A stretch of DNA of 64,000 bases from JBBUX01 sp037445775 (GTDB lineage Bacteria > Actinomycetota > Coriobacteriia > Anaerosomatales > PHET01): assembly GCA_037445775.1 (NCBI GenBank), contig JBBIJX010000001.1, positions 23,325-87,324 of the forward strand. Direction: 5' to 3'. Below the pieces are notes generated by a model. That model did not search any database, had not been told where the DNA came from, and saw nothing but the letters and a program-made list of their open reading frames with translations. Position 1 is the first letter of the stretch. Each line of letters begins with the position of its first letter. Position numbers and translations under genes: made by a program. This document shows positions 7,997 through 17,031 of the stretch, piece by piece.

Positions 7997-10230
7997 GTGC
8001 GGCGCACCGTCCAGCACGCATGCACGCCGTGCGCGTGCTCGAAGTCCCGGGGTATGGTGCGACGCGTCACATCGCGGACCGCCAGACCGCGAACCTCAAG
8101 GGCTTCGGTGTCCAGGCGGAACCGGCGCCGGTTGCACGAGAAGATCATCGTGCCGCTGTCGGCGAGCAGCGCTGCACCGTCCGTGATCAGGTCGACGTGA
8201 TCGCGCTGCACATCGAACGTCTCGCGCATCCGTTTCGAGTTCGAGAAGGTTGGCGGATCACAGAAGATGAGGTCGTAGCGCGCGGGCGAGGATGCGGCGT
8301 CGCGGACCCAGGAGGTCGCATCGGCTCGCACGAGGGCATGCTCGTCGCCGCCGAACCCATTGCGCGCAAGATTCCGCCCTGCCCACTCAAGGTAGGTAGC
8401 CGAAAGGTCGACCGACGTCGTCGACACGGCGCCGCCTGCGGCCGCATACACGCTCGCCGTGCCCGTGTACGCGAATAGGTTGAGGAAGCGCGACTGCGAG
8501 GCGAGTTCGCGCAGCCACGCCCGCGTTTCGCGATGGTCGAGGAACAACCCCGTGTCGAGGTAGTCGCTGAAGTTGACCTCGAACAGCAGCCCCGCCTCGT
8601 CGACCGTACCTCGCACGCTCTGGGAGCCCAATCGCGTGTACTGGGCGTCCCCTCGCTGGCGCTCGCGGCGCTTCACGAACACGTCGGACTCCTCGACGCC
8701 TAGGACCGCAGCCCCGGTCACGGTCGCGTGCTCGAGCCGTGCAGTCGCGCGAAGCGGGTCCACATCCGGAGGCGGTGCGTACTCGGCTACGTGCAGCCAG
8801 CGGCGCCCCTCGTCCTCCCCAGCACCCTGATAGAGGTCGATCGCGACGTTGTAGCCGGGAAGGTCCGCGTCGTATACGCGGTAGCACGACACTCCCGTCC
8901 TTCTCGCCCACGTCGCGTGATGACGTGCCATCTTGCGCAGACGGTTCTCGAACGCCGGGTCCTCGCCGTTGCGAGTGGGGCGCGCATCGCACACCTGCGA
9001 ACCGCGTTGGTCCGCGGCTCGTTCCGCCGCATTGCGTTCGCGTGTGTCCGGCCCGCGCACGGCCCTTTCGCCAGCCGAAAAGACGTGGATCTTCGCCGGG
9101 ATCCGCCCGTTGAAGACGTCCGCATGGCGCGTGGCGCTCATCCCGAGTCCGGCCTCAAGGCCCGGATCACTCGTGAGAACGGCGAGTTCATAGCCCTCGA
9201 AGCTCTCGCGCACCACAACCGCCAATTCGCGGTAGAGCGCCGGGAGCGAGGTGCGGTCCGAGAGCCGCTCGCCGTAGGGAGGATTGCACGCCAAGAGGCC
9301 TGCTGAGGCGCCCGCCGGCGGTCGCGCGTCGGCGAGCGAGGCTTGGGAGACAGTGACAATGGTCTCGAGCCCCGCCCGGCGCGCGCACGAGCGTGCCACG
9401 TTCACTGCTCGCGCATCCGCGTCCGAGCACGCGATCACCGCGCCGCGCGCGACGCCGGTGGCGCGCCTCTCCGTGGCTTCCGCCATCAGCTCCGCCCACG
9501 CCACAGCATCGTGTCCGAGCCAACCATCGAATCCCCACACTCGACGGAGCAGCCCGGGGGCAACGTCGCAAGCGATGAGCGCCGCTTCGATAGCCAGCGT
9601 GCCCGATCCGCACAGCGGGTCGATGAACGCGCCGCCTCCATCCGCGATCCCCCGCCAACCCGCGCACTCGAGCACCGCCGCCGCAAGCGTCTCCTTCAGG
9701 GGTGCTTCAACCTGCACGCCAGGCTCGCGATACCCTCGCCGGTGGAGCGGTTCGCTGGCCAGGTCGAGCGCGACCTTCGCTCGCTCGTCGCGCACGACGA
9801 CGTTGATCCGGAGGTCGGGTGCGGCCCTGTCGACGCTCGGGCGTCGCCCGAACCGCTCGCGGAAACGGTCCGCGATGCCGTCCTTCACGCGAACGGCGGT
9901 GAACTGCGTGTTGCGCAGCGCGGGGTTGGTCCCTGCCGCGTCGACCGCGATCGTGCCGCCGGCCCGTACGTGGTCCTCCCATGGCATCGCGGTCACGCCC
10001 GCGAGCAGCGACTCCGCGCTCGTTGCGTCCACTTCGCCGAGTGACAGCAGCACGCGCGAGGCGAGCCGCGACCACAGCAGCACGCGGTAGGCGTCAGTCA
10101 CACCGCCCGCGAACAGCACGCCCGCCCGCTGCGGCCGGACGCCGCCGATGCGCAGGCTGCGCAACTCGTCGGCGAGCAGGGGCTCGATACCGCGCGCGCA
10201 CGGCGCGAAGAAGCTGAGACGCCCAGTCAC
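7993..10230 (-). CDS. rlmL: Bifunctional 23S rRNA (guanine) methyltransferase RlmKL-like
   Basis: A 745-residue fusion of two SAM-dependent methyltransferases, as in E. coli RlmL (RlmKL). An N-terminal THUMP domain (FAPCARGIEPLLADEL onward) binds RNA. The first methyltransferase carries NPPYGERL near residue 314, the motif IV of N2-guanine methyltransferases (RlmL half, m2G2445). The second carries DPPTFSN near 657 (RlmK half, m7G2069) and has a PUA-like lead-in. I start it at GTG 10230, directly after the stop of the upstream NlpC/P60 gene; the longer frame only adds out-of-frame leader. The fusion architecture is best known from gammaproteobacteria but also occurs elsewhere. Confidence 0.9.
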   Translation of the reverse strand: MTGRLSFFAPCARGIEPLLADELRSLRIGGVRPQRAGVLFAGGVTDAYRVLLWSRLASRVLLSLGEVDATSAESLLAGVTAMPWEDHVRAGGTIAVDAAGTNPALRNTQFTAVRVKDGIADRFRERFGRRPSVDRAAPDLRINVVVRDERAKVALDLASEPLHRRGYREPGVQVEAPLKETLAAAVLECAGWRGIADGGGAFIDPLCGSGTLAIEAALIACDVAPGLLRRVWGFDGWLGHDAVAWAELMAEATERRATGVARGAVIACSDADARAVNVARSCARRAGLETIVTVSQASLADARPPAGASAGLLACNPPYGERLSDRTSLPALYRELAVVVRESFEGYELAVLTSDPGLEAGLGMSATRHADVFNGRIPAKIHVFSAGERAVRGPDTRERNAAERAADQRGSQVCDARPTRNGEDPAFENRLRKMARHHATWARRTGVSCYRVYDADLPGYNVAIDLYQGAGEDEGRRWLHVAEYAPPPDVDPLRATARLEHATVTGAAVLGVEESDVFVKRRERQRGDAQYTRLGSQSVRGTVDEAGLLFEVNFSDYLDTGLFLDHRETRAWLRELASQSRFLNLFAYTGTASVYAAAGGAVSTTSVDLSATYLEWAGRNLARNGFGGDEHALVRADATSWVRDAASSPARYDLIFCDPPTFSNSKRMRETFDVQRDHVDLITDGAALLADSGTMIFSCNRRRFRLDTEALEVRGLAVRDVTRRTIPRDFEHAHGVHACWTVRRT

Positions 10231-10232
10231 GG

Positions 10233-10868
10233 TCAGGGCGTCTCGGGTGGTCGCACCGAGTCGTCGATGCCGGGGTAGCGGTAGGGAGCGAATCCGGCAG
10301 CATTCCAGAACCCGGAGCGTCCCCACGTGATACGGGCTCGGACGGCGCTCTTCGCGCTCGAGGACTGATGGATGCCGAAGTACGCGGTCCGGGCGTCGTC
10401 GGCCCACCGTTCAAAGATGACCGCGTGACCGTAGGACACGCGCGTGCCGGAGATCAGAAGGTCCTTGGGGCGCACGATCACGTCGCCGGGACGAAGGTCG
10501 TTCTTCTTGATCCTCACGAGTACGTCGTCAAGGGTCTCCGTCGTGAGTGAGTACGGGTAGCCCCTCGCCGTCCGGAACCCAAGACACATCGAGACGAACC
10601 CGGAGCAGTCGGTACGATAGCCCATGCGCTGCGCCGCGGCGGCGGTCGTCGCGGTGGAGATGACGCTGCCGTCGACAGTCGCGAAACGCGACTGGCTGTA
10701 GGGCACCTCCGCGCCCACCCAAACGTCCGCGCGCGCGAGTACTGAGTCCCGCGTGGTCACGCCCGCGACCGCCCGAAGGGGAGCCGCAAGGCCCAGCGCC
10801 ATCAGCACGGCGAGCACGCCCGCGCAAACGGCGAGCGCGGGAGATGTGGGGAGGCCGCGGTGCGTCAT
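10233..10868 (-). CDS. Secreted NlpC/P60-like cell-wall hydrolase
   Basis: A 211-residue exported protein. A signal peptide covers about residues 1-36 (hydrophobic AVCAGVLAVLMALGLAAPL). The likely catalytic Cys88 is in TDCSGFVSMC and the likely His148 is in YGHAVIF, spaced as in small NlpC/P60 domains; LRPGDVIV before the His is also typical. It probably cuts peptide bonds in peptidoglycan, although CHAP-type amidase activity cannot be excluded. It is the first gene of a run with rlmKL and the DUF45 peptidase, with its own -10 at 10911-10916. Confidence 0.8.
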   Translation of the reverse strand: MTHRGLPTSPALAVCAGVLAVLMALGLAAPLRAVAGVTTRDSVLARADVWVGAEVPYSQSRFATVDGSVISTATTAAAAQRMGYRTDCSGFVSMCLGFRTARGYPYSLTTETLDDVLVRIKKNDLRPGDVIVRPKDLLISGTRVSYGHAVIFERWADDARTAYFGIHQSSSAKSAVRARITWGRSGFWNAAGFAPYRYPGIDDSVRPPETP

Positions 10869-10910
10869 GGAAACCTGCTACGTATCGGCTGCGATGCTAC
10901 GGCACCGCTC

Positions 10911-10916
10911 AGTATA
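10911..10916 (-). promoter_or_regulatory. -10 element TATACT upstream of the NlpC/P60 gene
   Basis: The complement reads TGCTATACTGAG, an extended -10 (TGn) about 43 bases upstream of the ATG at 10868. No clear -35 is present, which fits an extended -10 promoter. Confidence 0.45.
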
Positions 10917-10967
10917 GCACCCCGTGACCGCAGCGCCTCCCACCTGCGCAGATGCGACGCCCGCACC

Positions 10968-11747
10968 TCACACCTGCCTGCCGAACCCCTCGATGACGTA
11001 GGTGCCGCTCTTCGGGTCGCGCCTAAGCGTGATGAAGCCGAGCGCCTGGACGTCCTCGAGGAACTGCGTGAACGACTTGTAGCCATACGCCGACTCGACG
11101 AACGACGGCTGCTTGCGCTTGATCGTGTCCTTCACGAGCGAGGAGTGCATCACCTCGACGTTCTCACGCTGAAGCGCCTCGATCGTCTCGAAGAGCAGCT
11201 TGAACGCGGGCCGCTTCTTCCGCGGCACCGCATCTCCCACGGCCGGCGCGCCGGCGGGAGCGCCGATGTCCTCGTAGTAGATGAACTCGTCGCAGTTGGA
11301 GGCAAGCAGGTCGCTCGTCGAGTCCTTGAGTCCGACGCCGATCACGGCCTTGCCGTTCTCCTTGAGCTTGTTGACGAGCGGCGTGAAATCACTGTCGCCC
11401 GAGACGATGACGAAGGTGTCGATGTGCTCCTTCGCGTAGCTGAGCTCCATGGCGTCGACGACGAGACGGATGTCAGCCGAGTTCTTGCCGGTGACGCCGC
11501 GCTCGGGTATCTCGGTGAGCTCGATGCCAAGCTCGTGGAGGGGCGTCACGTACTCTCCGAACCTGCTCCAGTCCGAGTACGCGCGCTTCGCGACGATCTT
11601 GCCCTTCTCCACGAGCCGCTCCAGGATGCGCCCCATGTCGAGCGATTGCCGCTTACGCCGCGCACCGGCACGACCTACGCCCTGCATGCCGAGCGCGAGG
11701 TTCTCGAAGTCTATGAACACGGCAAGCGAGTGTGCCTCATCTGCCAC
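10968..11747 (-). CDS. NYN-domain ribonuclease-like protein with C-terminal LOTUS/OST-HTH domain
   Basis: 259 residues. The N-terminal NYN (PIN-like, LabA/DUF88) domain has the acidic residues expected for metal-dependent RNase activity: Asp13 in FIDFEN, Asp92 in NSADIRL, and Asp118/Asp120 in SGDSDF. The last 75 residues (FETIEALQ... to GTYVIEGF) look like an OST-HTH/LOTUS RNA-binding domain. GTG at 11747 is the start because the frame has no usable ATG upstream and GGGTGA lies eight bases before it. It stands alone on the minus strand, divergent from the HD-GYP gene. NYN-LOTUS proteins are linked to RNA turnover; the target here is unknown. Confidence 0.85.
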   Translation of the reverse strand: MADEAHSLAVFIDFENLALGMQGVGRAGARRKRQSLDMGRILERLVEKGKIVAKRAYSDWSRFGEYVTPLHELGIELTEIPERGVTGKNSADIRLVVDAMELSYAKEHIDTFVIVSGDSDFTPLVNKLKENGKAVIGVGLKDSTSDLLASNCDEFIYYEDIGAPAGAPAVGDAVPRKKRPAFKLLFETIEALQRENVEVMHSSLVKDTIKRKQPSFVESAYGYKSFTQFLEDVQALGFITLRRDPKSGTYVIEGFGRQV

Positions 11748-11894
11748 TTCATTTCACCCATGCCTTCCGGGTCTCGTGTATCAAGTGCGATGTCACCCTC
11801 GCCGAATCATGACACAGGCGCGCGTGAGCGTGCGCTAGGATGGTCCGTGCGCCGCGCTGGAGGGCGCCGCGCTTCGCTTCACAAGGAGGTTGGG

Positions 11895-13001
11895 ATGCCG
11901 GTCCCGAAGGAACGCCTCATCGTTCAACTCAAGACGCTCATGGACCTGTCGGCCACTGTGAACTCGACACTCGACGCGGCAGAGATCCAGCAGCGCGCAG
12001 TCGATTCGGCCGCCACCATCGTCGATGCGGAGCGCAGCAGTCTCCTGGTCCTAGACCCCCAGACCTCCGACCTGTGTTTCGAGGTGACGAGCGGCCGCGA
12101 CGGCCCGAGCGTACGTGAGGTCCGTCTGGAGCGTGGCGAAGGCGTCGCCGGATGGGTCGTCGAGCACCGGACCGGAGCGATCATCGACGACGTTTCGAAC
12201 GACGAGCGCTACGCTCCACCGGCGGACGACGGATCGATGCTAACGACACGCGACATGCTCTGCGTGCCGGTCTGTCTGCGCGGCGAAGTGATCGGCGCCC
12301 TGCAGGCGATGAACAAGCGGTACGGCCGGTTCGACGACAACGACCTTGACCTGCTGGAGGCGCTCGCTCACCACGTCGCCGTCGCGATCGAGAACGCCAA
12401 TCTCTACCAGGAGATCAAGGAGGCGTTCTACCAGACCGCCGAGGTGCTGGCTCACACGATCGAGAAGGCCGACCCCTACACCGGCGAGCACATCCGGCGT
12501 GTCATGCGCCACTGCATCAACACCGCACGCGAGCTCGGGCTCTCCGGAGCCGAACTCGAGAACGTCCGGCTCGCCGCCGTCCTCCATGACGTGGGCAAGG
12601 TGGGCGTGCCCAACAGCGTCCTGCTCAAAGAGGGCGGGCTCGAGGACCATGAGTTCGAGCTGATGAAGACACACTGCACGACCGGCTGGGACATCCTGGG
12701 CAAGGCCGTCCACCTCCACCCTGTGATGGCCGCCGTCAGGGGACACCACGAGCGAGTCGACGGCACCGGGTACCCGGACGGCCTCAAGGGAGATGCGATT
12801 CCACTCGCGGCGCGCATCATCGCTGTCGCGGACGCGTTCGACGCGATGACGTCGGAACGCCCTTACCGGGGCGCTCTCGAGCAGAGTGAGGCTCTGCAAG
12901 AGCTCCGCGCGTGCAGCGGAACGCAGTTCGACCCGGTCGTCACCGAGGCGTTCATCCGGACGTTGGCCGAAGACACCGCGGTCGCGACCGAGCCCGTCTG
13001 A
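11895..13001 (+). CDS. GAF-HD-GYP protein, predicted cyclic-di-GMP phosphodiesterase
   Basis: 368 residues. A GAF sensor domain occupies about residues 12-160 (SLLVLDPQT, GVAGWVV, NDERYAPP, ALQAMNK), a short helix links it, and an HD-GYP domain follows. The HD pair is His231-Asp232 in HDVGK and the GYP motif is at 292-294 in DGTGYPDG, with HHERVD just before. All metal-ligand motifs look intact, so hydrolysis of c-di-GMP is expected. The start has a textbook RBS (AAGGAGG, six bases). It is a single-gene unit. A plausible signalling counterpart in the window is the GGDEF protein at 31238. Confidence 0.92.
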   Translation: MPVPKERLIVQLKTLMDLSATVNSTLDAAEIQQRAVDSAATIVDAERSSLLVLDPQTSDLCFEVTSGRDGPSVREVRLERGEGVAGWVVEHRTGAIIDDVSNDERYAPPADDGSMLTTRDMLCVPVCLRGEVIGALQAMNKRYGRFDDNDLDLLEALAHHVAVAIENANLYQEIKEAFYQTAEVLAHTIEKADPYTGEHIRRVMRHCINTARELGLSGAELENVRLAAVLHDVGKVGVPNSVLLKEGGLEDHEFELMKTHCTTGWDILGKAVHLHPVMAAVRGHHERVDGTGYPDGLKGDAIPLAARIIAVADAFDAMTSERPYRGALEQSEALQELRACSGTQFDPVVTEAFIRTLAEDTAVATEPV

Positions 13002-13217
13002 GCCGTTCGCCGAAGTGCAAGGGCGCCGCCCTCGGGGCTCGAGGGGCTCGAGACCGAAGACGGCACCGCTTGTCACGGAGTGTCGGCAGAATCGCTCCGC
13101 GACATGAGCCTCCTCACGGGACAACGGTCGCCTGCGCACGCCGACCTTCGAATGCGACAACGGCGTATGCGTCGACTTTCGGCCCGAAGCGCTCTGCGAG
13201 TTGCCCGGTACCGACGC

Positions 13218-14177
13218 CTAGGTGCTTGCGTCTTCGCCGGGCTGAGCTCCAGTGGGCGCCACGGTCGTCTCACTGACTCCCGAAGCCTCGCGCTCGGCGG
13301 CGTCCGCGTACAGCAGCCACAGCGCCTGCGTGCCGAGCTCGCTGCCGCCACCCTCGAGGAGTGTCGCGTAGAGCCGCTCCGCGAGCTCGAGGCCTGGCAG
13401 AGCGACGCCCATGGCGCCCGCTTCAGCGAGCGCGATGCGCAGGTCCTTCACGAAGTGCTTGACGTAGAAACCCGGTTTGAAGTCGCCATCGAGGACGCGC
13501 GGACCGTAGTTCTGAAGCGTCCATGACTGCGCGCTGCCTCCGGACAGCGTCTCGAGCACGCGCGCGCGGTCGAGCCCGGCGGCCTTCGCGTAGGCCAGAC
13601 ACTCGGCCAAGCCGAACATCGAAGCCGCAATGGCGATCTGGTTAGCCATCTTGCAGTGCTGACCGGCGCCAGCCGGTCCGTGCAGCGTAATCGTCCGGCC
13701 CATGACCTCGAAGAGCGTCCTCGCCCGCTCGAAAGCGTCGATCTCGCCGCCGGCCATGATCGTCAGGGTCGCGTTGCGCGCGCCCACGTCCCCGCCGGAC
13801 ACCGGAGCGTCGAGCACCGCGCACCCGCGCGCGGCTCCCGCCCGGGCGATCCGCGCCGCGAGCCCCGGTGACGATGTCGTCATGTCGATGAGCAGTGTGC
13901 CTTCAGCCGCCCGCTCCACCAGCCCCGAGGGGCCCAGGTAGCACTCCTCGACGTCGGACGGGAAGCCCACCATCGTCACGACGGCGTCGGCTCCGTCCGC
14001 GACAGCGGCCACCGAGCCGCAGAAGGTGGCGCCACGGTCAACCAGGGGGGCGGCCTTATCCGGACTGCGGTTGTGGACGCGCAACGCGAACCCCGCATCG
14101 AGCAGGTGGCCCGCCATGGCCGCCCCCATCACCCCCGTACCCACGAACCCGACCGTCGCGACCCTCGGTGTGCTCAC
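13218..14177 (-). CDS. NAD(P)-dependent beta-hydroxyacid dehydrogenase (3-hydroxyisobutyrate/tartronate semialdehyde reductase family)
   Basis: 319 residues. The N-terminal Rossmann fold has GFVGTGVMG (10-18). The substrate-binding signature DAPVSGG is at 123-129, and the catalytic Lys176 lies in GQHCKMANQ. This is the GLYR/HIBADH family, which reduces small semialdehydes or imines; residues that would name the substrate cannot be read here. GTG at 14177 has a strong RBS (AAAGGAGGAGG). It lies alone, with a 135-base gap from the flavoprotein gene upstream. Succinic semialdehyde/glyoxylate reductase and tartronate semialdehyde reductase are the main alternatives. Confidence 0.85.
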   Translation of the reverse strand: MSTPRVATVGFVGTGVMGAAMAGHLLDAGFALRVHNRSPDKAAPLVDRGATFCGSVAAVADGADAVVTMVGFPSDVEECYLGPSGLVERAAEGTLLIDMTTSSPGLAARIARAGAARGCAVLDAPVSGGDVGARNATLTIMAGGEIDAFERARTLFEVMGRTITLHGPAGAGQHCKMANQIAIAASMFGLAECLAYAKAAGLDRARVLETLSGGSAQSWTLQNYGPRVLDGDFKPGFYVKHFVKDLRIALAEAGAMGVALPGLELAERLYATLLEGGGSELGTQALWLLYADAAEREASGVSETTVAPTGAQPGEDAST

Positions 14178-14312
14178 ACGCCTCCTCCTTTGTCGTGAAC
14201 CCCAACGGACGGCGTGTGATGCGTGTGCATGCAGGCGACGCCCCGCGCCTCGAGTCTGCGCGCGAGCGCGTGGCGCGAGTGCCCTGCGGCAGCTGATGCC
14301 CCCATCGCGACT

Positions 14313-14888
14313 TCAGCCCGCAAGCCTGCCGAGAAGCCACGCCATGTTCTCGCCCAGCCGGCGCATCGTCTCGAGACCCTCGTCGTCGTTCGAGACGGCG
14401 CCCTTCGGGCCGCCTACACCCAGGTTCCAGTAGCTCGAGCCAACAACGATCATCTCGCCGATCAGGAAGAAGTGGTTGATGGTGTCGAACGCGTGAATCG
14501 CGCCGCCGCGGCGAACGGCGATAACCGCGGCGCCGGGCTTGCGCGCAAAGAGGTTCCCGTTCCCCCGGCCCACGTAGCCGGCACGGTCGATGAGTGCCTT
14601 CATCTCCGCCGTCACGTCAGCGAAGTACGTGGGGCTGCCGAGCACGATCGCATCGGCGCCGAACAGCGCCTCGAGCACGTCGCCGGCGTCGTCACGCCGT
14701 CCATGGCACCGGCGATCGAGCCGCTCGCGACACAAGCCACACGCGGTGCAGCCCCGGATGTCCTTGCCGGCGAGTTCGATGAGCTCGCACTCGTGACCCG
14801 CGGCACTCAGGGGCTCGAACACCGCCTCGATGAGCAGTGCGGTGTTGCCGCGGCTGCGCGCTGAACCGTTCACTCCCACGACCCGCAT
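14313..14888 (-). CDS. Isf-type iron-sulfur flavoprotein (NADPH-dependent FMN reductase fold)
   Basis: 191 residues. It begins with GVNGSARSRGNT, the FMN phosphate-binding loop, and carries a compact Cys cluster (Cys47, Cys50, Cys53, Cys61), which in the methanogen Isf family binds [4Fe-4S]. GSPTYFADV is the usual flavodoxin-like FMN loop. Family members reduce O2, H2O2 or other electron acceptors in anaerobes, so a detoxifying or electron-shuttling role is likely. It follows the small membrane protein gene at 14898 on the same strand with a 9-base gap. A second Isf-like protein lies at 50398. Confidence 0.85.
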   Translation of the reverse strand: MRVVGVNGSARSRGNTALLIEAVFEPLSAAGHECELIELAGKDIRGCTACGLCRERLDRRCHGRRDDAGDVLEALFGADAIVLGSPTYFADVTAEMKALIDRAGYVGRGNGNLFARKPGAAVIAVRRGGAIHAFDTINHFFLIGEMIVVGSSYWNLGVGGPKGAVSNDDEGLETMRRLGENMAWLLGRLAG

Positions 14889-14897
14889 TGGTGCCCC

Positions 14898-15359
14898 CTA
14901 CTCCTTCGGTGCCCCCAACGACTGCAGTGCCGCGTGCCAGAACACGCGGTCGGCCACGAGCAGGGCGGCCCCGATGCCCAGATAGAGCGCCCCGAGGATG
15001 CCGGCGCCGACCACGTCGGGCTTCACGAACGTGTTCCTGATCATGATGCCGCCGCCCATCATCACTCCCACGAAGAGCCACGAGCGCCAGGAGAAGAAGC
15101 CGAAGAAGCAGGCGTGGTCGCGGGCACGGATGCGCGCGACCGCCTTGCGCGCCACGCGGTCGAGCACGAACCGCGTCTTCGGCACAGCGATGATGACGGC
15201 GAGCGCGGCCCCGAGCACCCAGGCGTGCCATGACCGGTCGTGTACGTAGACCACGCCGCGGGATATCAGTATGCCGGCGCCCACCGCCCAGACGACGGCG
15301 GCGGCGAACAGTTGTGTCCGCGCGCTCGCGCGCGGGGTCAGACGATCGATGATCTGCAC
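14898..15359 (-). CDS. Small integral membrane protein, function unknown
   Basis: 153 residues with about four hydrophobic helices: residues 17-36, 47-60, 95-112 and 118-136. A basic loop (TRFVLDRVARKAVARIRARD) lies between helices two and three, and short FFGFFSW and RSWLFV motifs follow. GTG at 15359 has GGGAGGAGCAGC just upstream. It is probably co-transcribed with the downstream Isf-type flavoprotein gene, nine bases away, so it could be a membrane partner of a redox protein, but I do not recognise the family. Confidence 0.6.
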   Translation of the reverse strand: MQIIDRLTPRASARTQLFAAAVVWAVGAGILISRGVVYVHDRSWHAWVLGAALAVIIAVPKTRFVLDRVARKAVARIRARDHACFFGFFSWRSWLFVGVMMGGGIMIRNTFVKPDVVGAGILGALYLGIGAALLVADRVFWHAALQSLGAPKE

Positions 15360-15475
15360 GCTGCTCCTCCCGCGCGGACCGCATGTCGAGGTGTCAGGGA
15401 CTCATACTCTAACGCAACACCACGAGCGCCCGCTTACCGGCCCCTGAAGCGGTAGTCCGGTTATCCGGTTCGGCA

Positions 15476-15481
15476 TACACT
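15476..15481 (+). promoter_or_regulatory. Candidate promoter for the COG2403 GTPase gene
   Basis: TACACT (15476-15481) has TAGTCC 17 bases upstream, 42 bases before the ATG at 15523. CCGG-TTAT-CCGG lies in the spacer. The match to consensus is moderate. Confidence 0.3.
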
Positions 15482-15522
15482 CTATGCATTCGTCAGCGAG
15501 ACTTCGACCGAGGAGGAGACAG

Positions 15523-16878
15523 ATGGGTGCCAGACCCGCATCGGGCCGCACGCGCCGCGTCATCGTGATGGGTGCTGCAGGACGCGACTTCCACGACTTC
15601 CTCGTCGCACTCCGGGACGACCCGTCCGTGGACGTGGTCGCCTTCACGGCCACGCAGATCCCCGGAATCGACGGGCGCGTTTTCCCGGCCGCGCTCGCGG
15701 GTCCGCGCTATCCGGACGGAATCCCCATCACACACGAACGCGAACTCCCTGAGCTCATCGCGTCAGCCGGCGCCGACGAGGTGGTGTTCGCCTACTCGGA
15801 CATCTCCCACGAGGAGCTCATGCACAAGGCATCGCTCGTGCTCGCCTGCGGCGCCGACTTCCGGATCATCGGCCCGCAGGCAAGCATGATAGCGTCGAGC
15901 CGCCCGGTCATCAGCGTCTGCGCCGCGCGCACCGGCGTGGGCAAGTCCGGCATATCGCGGCGAATCTTCGAGCGTCTACGCGCCCATGGCGTCCGCGCTG
16001 TCAACATCCGCCACCCCATGCCCTACCGCGACCTGGAGTCCATGGCTGTCGAGCGCTATGCGTCGCTCGACGACCTCGACCGCTTGGGCGTGACCGTCGA
16101 AGAGCGCGAGGAGTACGAGCATCTGGTCGAAGCGGGAGCGGTCGTCATGGCGGGGGTCGACTACGCTGCCGTCGTCCGGGCTGCGGAGGCCGAGGCCGAC
16201 GTAATCGTCTGGGACGGCGGGAACAACGACTGGCCGTTTCTTGCGAGCGACCTTGAGGTCGTCGCGCTCGACCCCCATCGGCCGGGTCACGAGCGCGCTT
16301 TCTTCCCCGGAGAGGTGAACTTCCTGCGCGCCGACGTGCTCGTCATCAACAAAGTCAACACCGCAGACGAGGCCGCCGTGGCCGCCCTCGTCTCCTCGGC
16401 CGCCAAGCACAATCCCGACGCCCGCGTCGTGCTCACCGCGAGCGAGATCCACGTGTCCGACGAAGCGGCGCTCGCCGGCAAGCGGGTGCTCGCCGTCGAG
16501 GACGGCCCCACGGTGACGCACGGCGGCATGCGTTACGGCGCCGCGGCGCTCGCAGCGCGCCGGGCAGGCGCCGCCGATCTCGTCAAAGCCGCACCTCACG
16601 CGGTCGGCTCGCTCGCCGACACCTTCGCGGCCTACCCGCACATGGAACACGTGCTGCCGGCGATGGGCTATTCGGAGTCCCAGCTGCGCGACCTCGAAGC
16701 GACGATTGCGGCTACACCGTGCGATGTGGTGGCGATAGGCACCCCCATTGACCTGTCCCGGCTCATCTCCATCAACGTCCCGACCGTCCGCGTCACCTAC
16801 GACGTCGTCGACACCGGCGCTCCGGGCATCGACGACGTCGTCGATGATTTCTGCCGGCGCCACAGCGTATGCGGGTGA
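15523..16878 (+). CDS. COG2403-type P-loop GTPase, cyclic 2,3-diphosphoglycerate synthetase-like
   Basis: 451 residues. After a basic start comes a Rossmann-like half (VIVMGAAGRDFHDFL), then a P-loop ARTGVGKSG with Lys141. DVIVWDGGNNDWPF and VLVINKVNTADE are further P-loop-type motifs. This architecture is the COG2403 family, which includes the archaeal cyclic 2,3-diphosphoglycerate synthetase, and is found in many anaerobes where its role is open. ATG 15523 follows GAGGAGGAGACAG. The adjacent plus-strand gene at 17032 is unknown. Whether this enzyme makes cDPG or another phosphoanhydride cannot be decided from sequence. Confidence 0.8.
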   Translation: MGARPASGRTRRVIVMGAAGRDFHDFLVALRDDPSVDVVAFTATQIPGIDGRVFPAALAGPRYPDGIPITHERELPELIASAGADEVVFAYSDISHEELMHKASLVLACGADFRIIGPQASMIASSRPVISVCAARTGVGKSGISRRIFERLRAHGVRAVNIRHPMPYRDLESMAVERYASLDDLDRLGVTVEEREEYEHLVEAGAVVMAGVDYAAVVRAAEAEADVIVWDGGNNDWPFLASDLEVVALDPHRPGHERAFFPGEVNFLRADVLVINKVNTADEAAVAALVSSAAKHNPDARVVLTASEIHVSDEAALAGKRVLAVEDGPTVTHGGMRYGAAALAARRAGAADLVKAAPHAVGSLADTFAAYPHMEHVLPAMGYSESQLRDLEATIAATPCDVVAIGTPIDLSRLISINVPTVRVTYDVVDTGAPGIDDVVDDFCRRHSVCG

Positions 16879-17031
16879 GCCGCCCGTCCGCGGCACTGAG
16901 ACCGGTCGCACCGTGATGCACGTCACGCGGAATGCGTGAGATGCGTCACAGACCCGTGCTCAAGCCGCCCGCAACCGATGCCGATGGTCCCACCACAAAG
17001 CGCGCTCCACGACGGCTGAGGTATCGGGCGA

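Noticed and set aside
10860..11894. Upstream extension of the HD-GYP frame
   Set aside because: It runs antisense through the NYN gene. The real start at 11895 has a perfect RBS and begins the GAF domain.
13002..13217. Terminator between the convergent HD-GYP and dehydrogenase genes
   Set aside because: Only a 5-bp stem (AGGGC/GCCCT) was found, too weak to report.
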